This document shows, one piece after another, positions 1-5,958 of a DNA stretch of 8,755 nt. This DNA is from Eggerthella sp. CAG:209 (GTDB lineage Bacteria > Actinomycetota > Coriobacteriia > Coriobacteriales > Eggerthellaceae): NCBI GenBank assembly GCA_000436075.1, contig FR884647.1, positions 26,503 to 35,257 on the forward strand, given 5' to 3'. Positions within the stretch are counted from its first letter, which is position 1; each line of letters starts with the position of its first letter. Position numbers and translations under genes: made by a program. The notes under the pieces were generated by a model. That model had not been told where the DNA came from. It made no database searches and saw only the letters and a list, made by a program, of their open reading frames with translations.

Positions 1-44
1 AAACTCGCGAGCGGGGCCCTGGTTTTGTTCACTATGGCGCAAGG

Positions 45-62
45 GGGAATCTGGTGCCTGTC
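45..62 (-). repeat. Short repeat motif GACAGGCACC, copy 1
   Basis: On the minus strand this reads GACAGGCACCAGATTCCC. A similar 18-mer (14 of 18 bases the same by eye) lies on the plus strand at 5903-5920. Both copies sit in intergenic DNA. The core resembles a dispersed motif I associate from memory with REP-type elements; that link is unverified. Apart from this, positions 1-63 hold only the small palindrome CTCGCGAG (4-11). I see no gene there and no clear terminator for parB. Confidence 0.25.
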
Positions 63-63
63 C

Positions 64-1335
64 CTATTTTCCCGCTTGCGACTCTTCAATAAGATGCAGG
101 ATACGCTGAAGTTCCTCTTCATCCTTAAACTGGATCTCGATTTTGTTCTTGCCCTTAACGGTCTTGACGCGAACCGGAGCGGAAAGGAAACGGGTAAGCC
201 CCTTCGCAGCCTTCTTGAAACTTGGAGGAGCAGGAACGCGTTTTGCAGCTGCCGAACCAGCCTTCTCACGACCATTCATCAGACGAGCCAGTGCTTCGGT
301 TTCGCGAACGCTCAACTTTTCATTCTTGAGCTTTTCGGTAAGTTTCTTCCTGCCCTCCGCGTCATCAACAGAAAGGATGGCGCGAGCATGGCCGGCGGTG
401 ATCTTCTCCTCAAACAAGAGTTGCTGAGCTTCCTCAGGCAAATCAAGCAGACGGAGAGCATTAGCGATAGTAGACCGTCCCTTGGAAACCGTCTGGGCAA
501 CCTCTGATTGCGTCATCCCCTTGCGCTCCATAAGGCGCTTATAACCATAAGCCTCTTCAATAGGGTTAAGGTCGGATCGCTGGATATTCTCAATCAAAGC
601 AAGTTCAAGGGCTTTGTCGTTGTCGGCTTCCCAGAAACGAACGGGAACTTCTTCCATACCCAGGCTCTTGCATGCTCGATAGCGGCGCTCACCAGCCAAG
701 ATCTGATACTGGTTCCCAATTTTGCGAACCAAAATAGGCTGAAGAAGGCCTTCCTTTTTGATAGACCCTGCAAGTTCCTCAATTTCACCTGGCTTGAAAT
801 TGGTGCGAGGCTGATCAGGATTGGGGTGAATCAGGTCAAGCTTAACCGTTGCCGTAAGCCCCTTGGAATCAAATGGCTTGTTTTCCTTCTTCGAAACCTC
901 CAGTGCAGGCTCGACAACCGGCTTAGCGGGCTTCCTAACCTGACGCTCCGCTGCAACGCGCGGCTTAGGAGCGGGAGTTCTCATAGACACCGAACCAGCG
1001 GAGCTGAAAGTACCAGAACCAGCACGCATAGCGGGCTTGCGCGCCTCGCGTGAAACAACTTTGGCATTTTCAAGCGCATCTTCAGAAATATAGATATCAG
1101 AAGACGGATCAACCGGTTTCCCCGAAGAACGCTTAGCGGTACGTTCCTGAAGAGCTTGATGAAGAACACCAGCGGATTCCTGCTTCTTCTGAGCAGGTTC
1201 TTCGTTTAACGGTTCGGGCACGCTCCTTTCCTGCTCTTTGAGAGTCTCAGGAGCAGAAGGCTTCTGGGTATAAGCGGGGCTATCGTCAAACAAAGCATTG
1301 AGGCCACGCCCCAAGCCACTTTTCTGCTTAGCCAC
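64..1335 (-). CDS. parB: ParB/Spo0J chromosome-partitioning CTPase, parS-binding
   Basis: ParB loads on parS, spreads as a CTP-dependent clamp, and stimulates ParA to segregate the origin. About 423 residues. An N-terminal helix (GLGRGLNALF, about 7-16) matches the ParA-contacting start of the family. A long, probably disordered, Pro/Ala/Lys/Arg-rich stretch follows to about 160. Then come the CTP-binding ParB core with GERRYRA (215-221) and ENIQRSDLNP (249-258), a helix-turn-helix beginning MTQSEVAQTVSKGRST (274-289), and a C-terminal dimerisation segment near 390-423. The family is usually about 280-300 residues, so the linker makes it unusually long. The start is GTG at 1335, preceded by GAGGTGA six bases upstream; the TTG at 1341 has too little spacing to a ribosome-binding site. 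The gene overlaps the end of parA by 8 bases, so the two are translationally coupled. The stop is TAG at 64-66. Confidence 0.96.
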   Translation of the reverse strand: MAKQKSGLGRGLNALFDDSPAYTQKPSAPETLKEQERSVPEPLNEEPAQKKQESAGVLHQALQERTAKRSSGKPVDPSSDIYISEDALENAKVVSREARKPAMRAGSGTFSSAGSVSMRTPAPKPRVAAERQVRKPAKPVVEPALEVSKKENKPFDSKGLTATVKLDLIHPNPDQPRTNFKPGEIEELAGSIKKEGLLQPILVRKIGNQYQILAGERRYRACKSLGMEEVPVRFWEADNDKALELALIENIQRSDLNPIEEAYGYKRLMERKGMTQSEVAQTVSKGRSTIANALRLLDLPEEAQQLLFEEKITAGHARAILSVDDAEGRKKLTEKLKNEKLSVRETEALARLMNGREKAGSAAAKRVPAPPSFKKAAKGLTRFLSAPVRVKTVKGKNKIEIQFKDEEELQRILHLIEESQAGK

Positions 1336-2389
1336 GAGCAATCACCTCTTTGGCAAGATCGTTGTAGGCAAGGGCTCCCTTATTGTCGGGAGCGTATTCG
1401 AGAATCGACTGTCCGTAACTGGGAGCTTCGGACAGTTTAACGGTACGGGGAATCAACGTCTCGAAGACCTCGTCCCCAAAGAATGAACGGACTTCATTAA
1501 CCACCTGGTTGGCAAGATTGGTGCGAGAATCGTACATAGTGAGAACAATTCCAAAGATATCCAAGCTCGGGTTTAGGATGCTTTTGACACGTTTCATCGA
1601 ATCAAGGAGTTTTGTCACACCTTCCAATGCGTAGAACTCGCATTGGATGGGAACCAGGAGCTTATCCGCAGCAACCAAGGCATTGATGGTGAGCAGACCA
1701 AGGGAAGGTGGGCAATCGATAAGAATGTAATCATAGCGGCCGCGCAGGCTGCCGAGAGCGCTTTTCAAGCGGTTCTCTCGCGCCATCTCGTTAACCAATT
1801 CAACCTCTGCGCCGGCCAAGCTGATAGTAGAGGGTAGAACATCAACGCCTTCAGCAACACAAGACAGAATTACCTCTTCGACGGGCGTTTCACCAAGCAG
1901 CACGTTGTAAACGCACCCATCAAGGGCTCGCTTGTCGATACCATAACCGCTTGTTGCATTGCCTTGAGGGTCAAGGTCAACCAAAAGGACTTCTTTGCCC
2001 ATAGCACCTAAGGCAGCGGAAAGATTCACCGCAGTGGTCGACTTACCAACGCCGCCCTTTTGGTTGATGATAGCAAGGATTTTTGTCTGCCCGATTGCAT
2101 GAGCAACCTTGGGCTTGTCGCGGAAGGGGATAAAGGTGCGAATATCGTCGTCATCTTCATCTTCGGCTTCAACGCCGTCTTCCGAGGAAGTAGACTCCAT
2201 TTCCGGATCAGTTTCCTCTGCAGCTTCTTCATGCTCGGAGGTTCGCTCGACCACCTCTGCATGTTCATTGATTTCGTCGTAGCTGCTCTGAAGAACCTCT
2301 TCTTTGATCTCTTCAGGGTTCTGACTGCGCTCAGTCACGGAAGTCACGGGAACATTTTTTGCTTTTTTTCGACTACCGAACAGCCCCAC
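1328..2389 (-). CDS. parA: ParA/Soj chromosome-partitioning ATPase
   Basis: ParA is a deviant-Walker ATPase that binds nucleoid DNA as an ATP dimer and is released by ParB, moving origins apart. About 353 residues from the chosen start. The ATPase core begins near residue 103. It has the deviant Walker A KGGVGKST (111-118) after INQ, the Walker A' VDLDPQGN (137-144) and Walker B LIDCPPS (about 223-229). In front lies an extension of about 100 residues not typical of the family (usually about 255-270 in all). It is very acidic, ending in EAEDEDDDD. The start is GTG at 2389 (MGLFGSRKK), chosen because GAGGAG lies just upstream; a TTG at 2422 would add 11 residues but has a poor ribosome-binding site. 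Its last 8 bases overlap parB, and parS lies about 80 bases upstream. The exact start is less certain than the identity. Confidence 0.95.
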   Translation of the reverse strand: MGLFGSRKKAKNVPVTSVTERSQNPEEIKEEVLQSSYDEINEHAEVVERTSEHEEAAEETDPEMESTSSEDGVEAEDEDDDDIRTFIPFRDKPKVAHAIGQTKILAIINQKGGVGKSTTAVNLSAALGAMGKEVLLVDLDPQGNATSGYGIDKRALDGCVYNVLLGETPVEEVILSCVAEGVDVLPSTISLAGAEVELVNEMARENRLKSALGSLRGRYDYILIDCPPSLGLLTINALVAADKLLVPIQCEFYALEGVTKLLDSMKRVKSILNPSLDIFGIVLTMYDSRTNLANQVVNEVRSFFGDEVFETLIPRTVKLSEAPSYGQSILEYAPDNKGALAYNDLAKEVIARG

Positions 2390-2440
2390 GAGCTCTCCTC
2401 TCTTTTTTTGCCTACCAGACAAACTATTGCTTCACTTGAA

Positions 2441-2456
2441 TACCCTATAAAGGGTA
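2441..2456. promoter_or_regulatory. TACCCT dyad upstream of parA
   Basis: TACCCT, four bases (ATAA), AGGGTA form a perfect inverted repeat with 6-bp arms. It lies just 14 bases from the start-proximal side of the parS palindrome and about 52 bases ahead of the parA start. It could be an operator or a promoter-overlapping element. The binding protein is unknown. Confidence 0.4.
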
Positions 2457-2461
2457 AGCAA

Positions 2462-2493
2462 ATGTTTGCTGTTTCACGTGAAACAGCAAACAT
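2462..2493. promoter_or_regulatory. parS centromere site within a 32-bp perfect palindrome
   Basis: The 16-base core TGTTTCACGTGAAACA at 2470-2485 is an exact match to the widely conserved chromosomal parS sequence bound by ParB. The symmetry continues for eight further bases on each side (ATGTTTGC on the left and its complement GCAAACAT on the right). The whole 32 bases is therefore a perfect palindrome, twice the usual site. It lies between parA and rsmG, about 4 kb from oriC. Its nearness to parA suggests ParB loading there may also affect parAB transcription (inference). Confidence 0.95.
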
Positions 2494-2646
2494 AAAAAAT
2501 AACAAAATGCCCCACATCTCATCGAACAAAAAAACAAGATTGACGCTATACAACAAAATCAGCGAAACACAACTCCGTTTGACGGACAGCATAATGGGAT
2601 AGCCCAGAAGCAGAGCAAAATGCCCCTTTGTTTCGATTATTTGATA

Positions 2647-2665
2647 ATACCCTTGCCATACCCTT
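2647..2665. repeat. Tandem ATACCCTT motif, 11-base period
   Basis: ATACCCTT occurs at 2647-2654 and again at 2658-2665, one helical turn apart. It shares TACCCT with the dyad at 2441-2456. On the minus strand the copies read AAGGGTAT, and the second runs into TATTAT (2649-2644), a possible -10 for parAB. No good -35 is visible 16-18 bases ahead. Confidence 0.35.
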
Positions 2666-2853
2666 TAGAAAATAGAAAGGTATACGGTTTTTCCTCGAAG
2701 CACCGCATTTCCATTCCCAAACAACGATCAAGCAAACGTCGGTTTCCCGAAACCAGTACACAAAAAGGAACCCGAGAAAAAACGAGGCCACACGAAGCTC
2801 TATAACAGCCAAACAGAAACAGACTTGAATAGATACTCAAAATATAGAAAACA

Positions 2854-2870
2854 GGCTCTTACAAAGAGCC
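2854..2870 (-). terminator. Small hairpin, possible second terminator
   Basis: GGCTCTT, three bases, AAGAGCC form a perfect 7-bp stem. Read on the minus strand it is followed by TGTTTTCTATATTTT, a mixed T-rich tail. It lies about 60 bases beyond the main rsmG terminator and could act as a backup. The stem is short and the tail is interrupted, so the call is tentative. Confidence 0.35.
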
Positions 2871-2920
2871 TCAAAGCCCTTTTAGCGCAGTAAGTTCAAC
2901 ACAGGACCCTTCAGAACGCT

Positions 2921-2964
2921 CAAAGAACAAAAAGAGTCCTTGGAGTAATACCAAGGACTCTTTT
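2921..2964 (-). terminator. Strong intrinsic terminator of the rpmH-rsmG operon
   Basis: Two perfect 14-base arms (2930-2943 and 2951-2964, core GAGTCCTTGG) surround a 7-base loop. On the minus strand the stem is followed by TTTTTGTTCTTT. It begins one base after the rsmG stop codon, as expected for the end of the operon. Confidence 0.93.
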
Positions 2965-2965
2965 C

Positions 2966-3646
2966 TTAAAATGGTTTTTTTTGTGCCATACCGACTCTTC
3001 GGGGAAGCTTCATCGAAGGATTGCATCGCTTTCTAAATACGATGATGGCTCGACTCGTCTCTCCATCGGAAAGCGTGAATCCTCTCGAAGAAACGAATTC
3101 CATTCCCAATTTGCGAGCAATTTCCCGAGCATGCTCAAGTTCCTCTGATTCACTGTGGGTCTTGTAGCATACCAAGCGTCCGCCTTTAGTCAACAAGGGC
3201 GATGCGAGCTCGAGCAGTGAAGCCAGGGAGGAAAGCGCGCGGGCAGTAACCAATGAGAAGTGGTTAGGCTGCTGCAACGCAAGATCCTCAATGCGCCCAT
3301 GGTAGGTTGAGACAATGTCGTCAATACCAAGCTCGGCGGCAAACAAATCAAGGGCGCGCGTCTTCTTGCCAACGGAATCAGCAAGAAGGGTTTCCCTCCC
3401 CGTCATGATCGCCAAGGGAATACCGGGAAACCCAGCGCCCGAGCCCATATCGAGATACGGACCTTCCAGCGCCTCCTCAACTTCAGGAAGGCCAGCGAGC
3501 GAATCCTCAACGTGAAGAACCTGAGCAGACTCCCAATCAACGATTCGGGTAAGGTTCGTTACCTTGTTTTCCTCGATAACCAGTTCAAGATGCTTATCGA
3601 GTAGCTCCCTCTGCCTTTTGTTGGGCGCATGTTGTTCAGCACTCAT
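2966..3646 (-). CDS. rsmG: 16S rRNA (guanine-527 N7) methyltransferase RsmG (GidB)
   Basis: RsmG transfers a methyl group from S-adenosylmethionine to N7 of G527 in the 530 loop of 16S rRNA; in other bacteria its loss gives low-level streptomycin resistance. 226 residues, slightly longer than many homologues. NLTRI (31-35) is typical of the N-terminal part. The SAM-binding glycine-rich loop DMGSGAGFPGIPLAI is at 66-80, and TARAL (134-138) precedes the catalytic-side segment. The C-terminal LPRRVG...KKPF (214-226) is the usual family ending. The ATG at 3646 lies 10 bases after the jag stop, with AGGGA overlapping that stop as ribosome-binding site, so it is the last gene of the operon. A strong terminator follows the stop codon directly. 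Confidence 0.96.
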   Translation of the reverse strand: MSAEQHAPNKRQRELLDKHLELVIEENKVTNLTRIVDWESAQVLHVEDSLAGLPEVEEALEGPYLDMGSGAGFPGIPLAIMTGRETLLADSVGKKTRALDLFAAELGIDDIVSTYHGRIEDLALQQPNHFSLVTARALSSLASLLELASPLLTKGGRLVCYKTHSESEELEHAREIARKLGMEFVSSRGFTLSDGETSRAIIVFRKRCNPSMKLPRRVGMAQKKPF

Positions 3647-3656
3647 GCCAGGATCC

Positions 3657-4190
3657 CTATCGTGGGCTTACCACGACACGACGGGCGCGACCCTCGCCCT
3701 CAGAAACGGTTTCGACGCGATCATCTCCGCGCAGAGCAATATGCACGATGCGACGCTCGTAGGGAGTCATGGGGCGGAGCTTGATGCTGCGATCCTGGTC
3801 TACTGCCTTATCGGCTGCATTCAAAGCAATGTCCTCGATCTTCTGACGCTGACGAGCCTTATAGCCTTCAACGTCGACCACGATGGGATAGCGATGACCA
3901 ACAATGCGAGACGTAATAGACGAAATAAGGAATTGAAGCGAATCGAGCGTACGACCGTGGCGACCGATCAAAACAGCCAAATCGTCACCAGTGATGTCAA
4001 GGATAAGCTCACCTTCATCACCTTCATACTCTTCGATGGTCACTTCTCCGACATTGAAATACTTCAAGATATCCTGAATGGCCTCGATAGCCGTATCGGC
4101 GATCCTGTCCACTTCCTCTTCGGAATATTGGCCCTCACCTTCGTATTCCTGAGACGAGGATTCATCCTGAACCATGTTCTCTTCTTCCAT
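3657..4190 (-). CDS. khpB: Jag/KhpB-type KH-R3H RNA-binding protein
   Basis: This is a cytoplasmic RNA-binding protein which, with KhpA, is linked in other Gram-positives to cell-division and cell-elongation control. It is usually encoded after yidC, as here. 177 residues from the chosen start. An acidic N-terminus (about 1-30) is followed by a KH domain with the RNA-gripping loop GRHG at 76-79. A C-terminal R3H domain (about 110-173) carries RPMTPYERRIVH at 139-150, with its Arg and His. The larger Jag_N domain of Bacillus Jag is absent; I believe this short form is normal in actinobacteria. The start is ATG at 4190, with AAGGAG seven bases upstream. An in-frame ATG at 4253 would add 21 residues, but these are encoded across an RNA hairpin and lack a ribosome-binding site. 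The distance to rsmG is 10 bases. Confidence 0.93.
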   Translation of the reverse strand: MEEENMVQDESSSQEYEGEGQYSEEEVDRIADTAIEAIQDILKYFNVGEVTIEEYEGDEGELILDITGDDLAVLIGRHGRTLDSLQFLISSITSRIVGHRYPIVVDVEGYKARQRQKIEDIALNAADKAVDQDRSIKLRPMTPYERRIVHIALRGDDRVETVSEGEGRARRVVVSPR

Positions 4191-4212
4191 TGAAAACTCC
4201 TTACATTCAAAT

Positions 4213-4243
4213 CTCCCCTCCGCGGTAGAACCACGAAGGGGAG
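4213..4243 (-). promoter_or_regulatory. 13-bp RNA hairpin between yidC and khpB
   Basis: Transcribed on the minus strand, CTCCCCTTCGTGG pairs with CCGCGGAGGGGAG around the loop TTCTA. All 13 pairs form in RNA only because two are G-U; on the other strand they would be A-C mismatches. This shows the structure belongs to the operon transcript. No T-run follows: AGATTTGAATG leads to the khpB ribosome-binding site about 12 bases on. A processing site, a stability element or a translation-insulating hairpin is therefore more likely than a terminator. Confidence 0.7.
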
Positions 4244-4271
4244 GAGACGGCAAAAAATATGTGAAGTAGCG

Positions 4272-5045
4272 TTACTTGCTCTTCTTGTGAGGGCGAGGCT
4301 TCTTTTCCTTACGAACCACGTTGACTTCCACGGGCTTAACCTCAACCTTTTCAGCTTCGACTTCTTCGTCCTTATGCTTCATAACCTTAGTAGAGATTAC
4401 CTGCTGCAGAACGCCGAATACAGAAGAAGTTGCCCAGAACAGCAAAACGCCGGTGGGAGAACCCCAACCAAGCCACAGCATGAACAGGGACATGATGCCC
4501 ATCATAATCATGGTCTGCGTCTTCTGCGGGCTGTTCGTACCCATCTGCTGAAGCAAGGAGGGCAGGAAGGTGCAGAATGCAAACAGAAGGAGAAGGATGC
4601 CGTAGGGCAAGAACTCCAAGAAGCCCTGGCCGAACATCGCGGAAGGCGAAGAGAGCAGCGAAGGCAAAACATTATAGAAGGAGTAGGTCATACCTTCGGT
4701 ACGGGAGCCCATTTCCTGCAATACCTGGAACAGGGCAACGAAGATAGGCATCTGAAGGAACAGGGGCAAGCAACCAGTAATGGGGTTGAAGCCGATCTCT
4801 GCATAAACCTTCTGCATTTCCTCGGCCTGACGCTGCTGGTCGTCAGCGTACTTTTCCTGGATCTCCTGGATGCGAGGAGAGAACTGCTGCATTCGATACG
4901 AAGAGCGGATCTGCTTCTGCATAAGGGGGAACAGGATAAGACGGAGAATAAGCGTCACGATGATGATCGCCAAACCCCAGTCGGCAACGAAACCATACAT
5001 AGCATCGATGCACCAGAATATGGCGTCTTTAAACGCGTCCCACAT
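4272..5045 (-). CDS. yidC: YidC/Oxa1/Alb3 membrane protein insertase
   Basis: YidC inserts membrane proteins, alone or with SecYEG. 257 residues, in the short Gram-positive form without the large periplasmic domain. Five membrane segments can be seen near 24-42, 91-110, 143-163, 178-193 and 196-214. Arg35 in the first segment (LRLILFPL) matches the conserved groove arginine that contacts substrates. A cytoplasmic coiled hairpin rich in Q, E and K lies at about 48-88. The tail from about 216 is charged, ending in KKPRPHKKSK, as in forms that bind ribosomes. No lipobox cysteine is seen at the N-terminus. ATG at 5045 is preceded by AAAGG six bases upstream. It follows yidD by 35 bases and precedes khpB by 81 bases that contain a strong RNA hairpin. 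Confidence 0.96.
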   Translation of the reverse strand: MWDAFKDAIFWCIDAMYGFVADWGLAIIIVTLILRLILFPLMQKQIRSSYRMQQFSPRIQEIQEKYADDQQRQAEEMQKVYAEIGFNPITGCLPLFLQMPIFVALFQVLQEMGSRTEGMTYSFYNVLPSLLSSPSAMFGQGFLEFLPYGILLLLFAFCTFLPSLLQQMGTNSPQKTQTMIMMGIMSLFMLWLGWGSPTGVLLFWATSSVFGVLQQVISTKVMKHKDEEVEAEKVEVKPVEVNVVRKEKKPRPHKKSK

Positions 5046-5080
5046 GTGTACCTTTGTCCTCTCGGTTCGGGGGTTGATTA

Positions 5081-5341
5081 TTAAAGATGAAAGGTATCCG
5101 GCACGGGGTCATACCCGCGGCCTCCACCTGGTCTGCAGCGCAGAATGCGCTTGCAGGTAAGATACAGACCTTTAAGGAAACCGAATCGCTGAACCGCAAC
5201 AAGTCCATATTCCGAACAAGTGGGAATAAACCGACAAGTTGCGGGGAGCAGGGGCGATATAGCAAGACGGTAGAACTTGATCATCAACAACAGAACCCCC
5301 TTGGGGATAGCTGATATTTTCGACCAGACCTTCAAGACCAA
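5081..5341 (-). CDS. yidD: YidD membrane protein insertion efficiency factor
   Basis: YidD is a small inner-membrane-associated protein that helps YidC-dependent insertion and is nearly always encoded between rnpA and yidC. 86 residues. It carries the family signature almost throughout: KFYRLAISPL (22-31), CRFIPTCSEYG (36-46), GFLKGLYLTCKRILRC (54-69) and DPVP (78-81). The cysteines at 36, 42 and 69 are the conserved ones. The start is TTG at 5341, with AAGG seven bases upstream overlapping the rnpA stop; the gap to rnpA is 9 bases. An internal ATG (Met20, 5284) would remove the amphipathic N-terminus but keep the signature, so the start is probable rather than certain. Confidence 0.95.
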   Translation of the reverse strand: MVLKVWSKISAIPKGVLLLMIKFYRLAISPLLPATCRFIPTCSEYGLVAVQRFGFLKGLYLTCKRILRCRPGGGRGYDPVPDTFHL

Positions 5342-5350
5342 ATACTTGCC

Positions 5351-5674
5351 TTAATACGATTCCATGATCTTCTTGCATGTGGAAACCAGCTTCTGGTATT
5401 CAACACGCGTTGTTTTCCTGTTAGCCATGAAAATGACATTCAACTCCGGCCAAGGGCCACCGATATCGTGGCAAACAGCACGCAAGCGGCGCTTCGCCGA
5501 GTTGCGCCACACCGCATTACCGTTCTTCTTGCCCGCTATAAAAGCAACACGGCCACTAGGGCCGTGTTGGGTATCTCCCCGGTACACGATCATAGTTACG
5601 CAGGGAGTTGCATGTCTTTTTCCGTGCGAGAACAGGTAGGAGATCTCAGTGCTGGATTTGATGGTTCCTAACAC
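5351..5674 (-). CDS. rnpA: Ribonuclease P protein component
   Basis: This is the protein subunit that assists the catalytic RNase P RNA in removing 5' leaders from pre-tRNAs. 107 residues, close to the usual 110-120. The conserved basic helix KKNGNAVWRNSAKRRLR (49-65) corresponds to the family's KKxGNAVxRNRxKRxxR. The usual third residue of the RNR motif is Ser59 here. The start is GTG at 5674; an in-frame stop lies three codons upstream, so no longer form is possible, and the ribosome-binding site is weak. It follows rpmH by 18 bases in the usual rpmH-rnpA pairing. A perfect 10-bp hairpin followed by CTTTTAT lies inside the gene (5545-5569) and could lower expression of rnpA and what follows. 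Confidence 0.95.
   Translation of the reverse strand: MLGTIKSSTEISYLFSHGKRHATPCVTMIVYRGDTQHGPSGRVAFIAGKKNGNAVWRNSAKRRLRAVCHDIGGPWPELNVIFMANRKTTRVEYQKLVSTCKKIMESY
5545..5569 (-). promoter_or_regulatory. Terminator-like hairpin inside rnpA
   Basis: CAACACGGCC and GGCCGTGTTG form a perfect 10-bp stem around a 5-base loop (CTAGT). Read on the minus strand, it is followed at once by CTTTTATAG. It has the shape of a modest intrinsic terminator or attenuator lying in coding sequence (codons about 36-43). The T-run is short, so at best partial termination is expected. Confidence 0.45.
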
Positions 5675-5692
5675 GGTTTCTCACAAGGAAAG

Positions 5693-5827
5693 TTAGGCAC
5701 AGAGACGCTTGCGGCCCTTTGCACGGCGAGCAGAGAGAACGGCGCGGCCGCTCTTGGTAGCCATACGTGCACGGAAGCCGTGAGTCTTTGCGCGCTTGCG
5801 GGTGTTCGGTTGATAGGTGCGCTTCAT
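5693..5827 (-). CDS. rpmH: 50S ribosomal protein L34
   Basis: L34 is a small, very basic protein of the large ribosomal subunit. 44 residues, the normal length, beginning MKRTYQPNTRKRAKTHGFR and continuing RMATKSGRAVLSARRAKGRK, which is the family sequence almost without change. The end is KRLCA. The ATG at 5827 has AAGGA eight bases upstream. The gene is first in the operon, with a well-formed promoter about 35 bases upstream, and is followed by rnpA after 18 bases. It was found by reading the minus strand directly; nothing about it is unusual. Confidence 0.98.
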   Translation of the reverse strand: MKRTYQPNTRKRAKTHGFRARMATKSGRAVLSARRAKGRKRLCA

Positions 5828-5860
5828 TACTTTTCCTTTCAGATTTACAGTAACTTCGAA

Positions 5861-5888
5861 ATTATACGATGAAGAAGCAGCGCGTCAA
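5861..5888 (-). promoter_or_regulatory. Promoter of the rpmH operon
   Basis: On the minus strand, -35 TTGACG (5888-5883), 16 bases, -10 TATAAT (5866-5861). The -10 is an exact match and the -35 differs from TTGACA at one position. Transcription should start near 5854, leaving a leader of about 26 bases before the L34 ATG. Confidence 0.88.
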
Positions 5889-5902
5889 TAATAAAGAAAG
5901 AA

Positions 5903-5920
5903 GTCAGGCACCCTATTTCA
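5903..5920 (+). repeat. Short repeat motif GTCAGGCACC, copy 2
   Basis: This reads GTCAGGCACCCTATTTCA and resembles the minus-strand motif at 62-45 (14 of 18 bases). It lies just upstream of the rpmH promoter and downstream of the PEBP-fold gene. Two copies in one window could be chance. Confidence 0.22.
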
Positions 5921-5958
5921 CGGGTCAACACAGAATGAACACGCAAACGGCGGCTGCG

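Larger units (their letters stand above)
2390..2920. other. Gene-free region upstream of parA containing parS
   Basis: No convincing gene is visible: the open frames here are short, unsupported and without family motifs. The stretch is A-rich on the plus strand. It holds parS with its flanking palindrome (2462-2493), a TACCCT dyad (2441-2456), two more TACCCTT copies 11 bases apart (2647-2665), an 11-base direct repeat CAAAATGCCCC (2503-2513 and 2616-2626) and a small hairpin (2854-2870). The parAB promoter should lie here on the minus strand. The best -10 candidates are TATTAT at 2649-2644, or a TATAGG-like element in the 2441-2456 dyad. Neither has a good -35. Confidence 0.7.

Noticed and set aside
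2060..2602. 180-codon open frame covering parS and the start of parA on the plus strand
   Set aside because: Most of it is antisense to parA, and it reads through the parS palindrome. No ribosome-binding site or motif was seen.
4287..5084. 265-codon open frame opposite yidC
   Set aside because: It is antisense to a clearly recognisable YidC, has no family motif, and its composition fits a complement of membrane-protein codons.
5914..5930. Second parS-like site
   Set aside because: The left half TATTTCACG is close to parS, but the right half does not match without an insertion, so it is not a credible ParB site.
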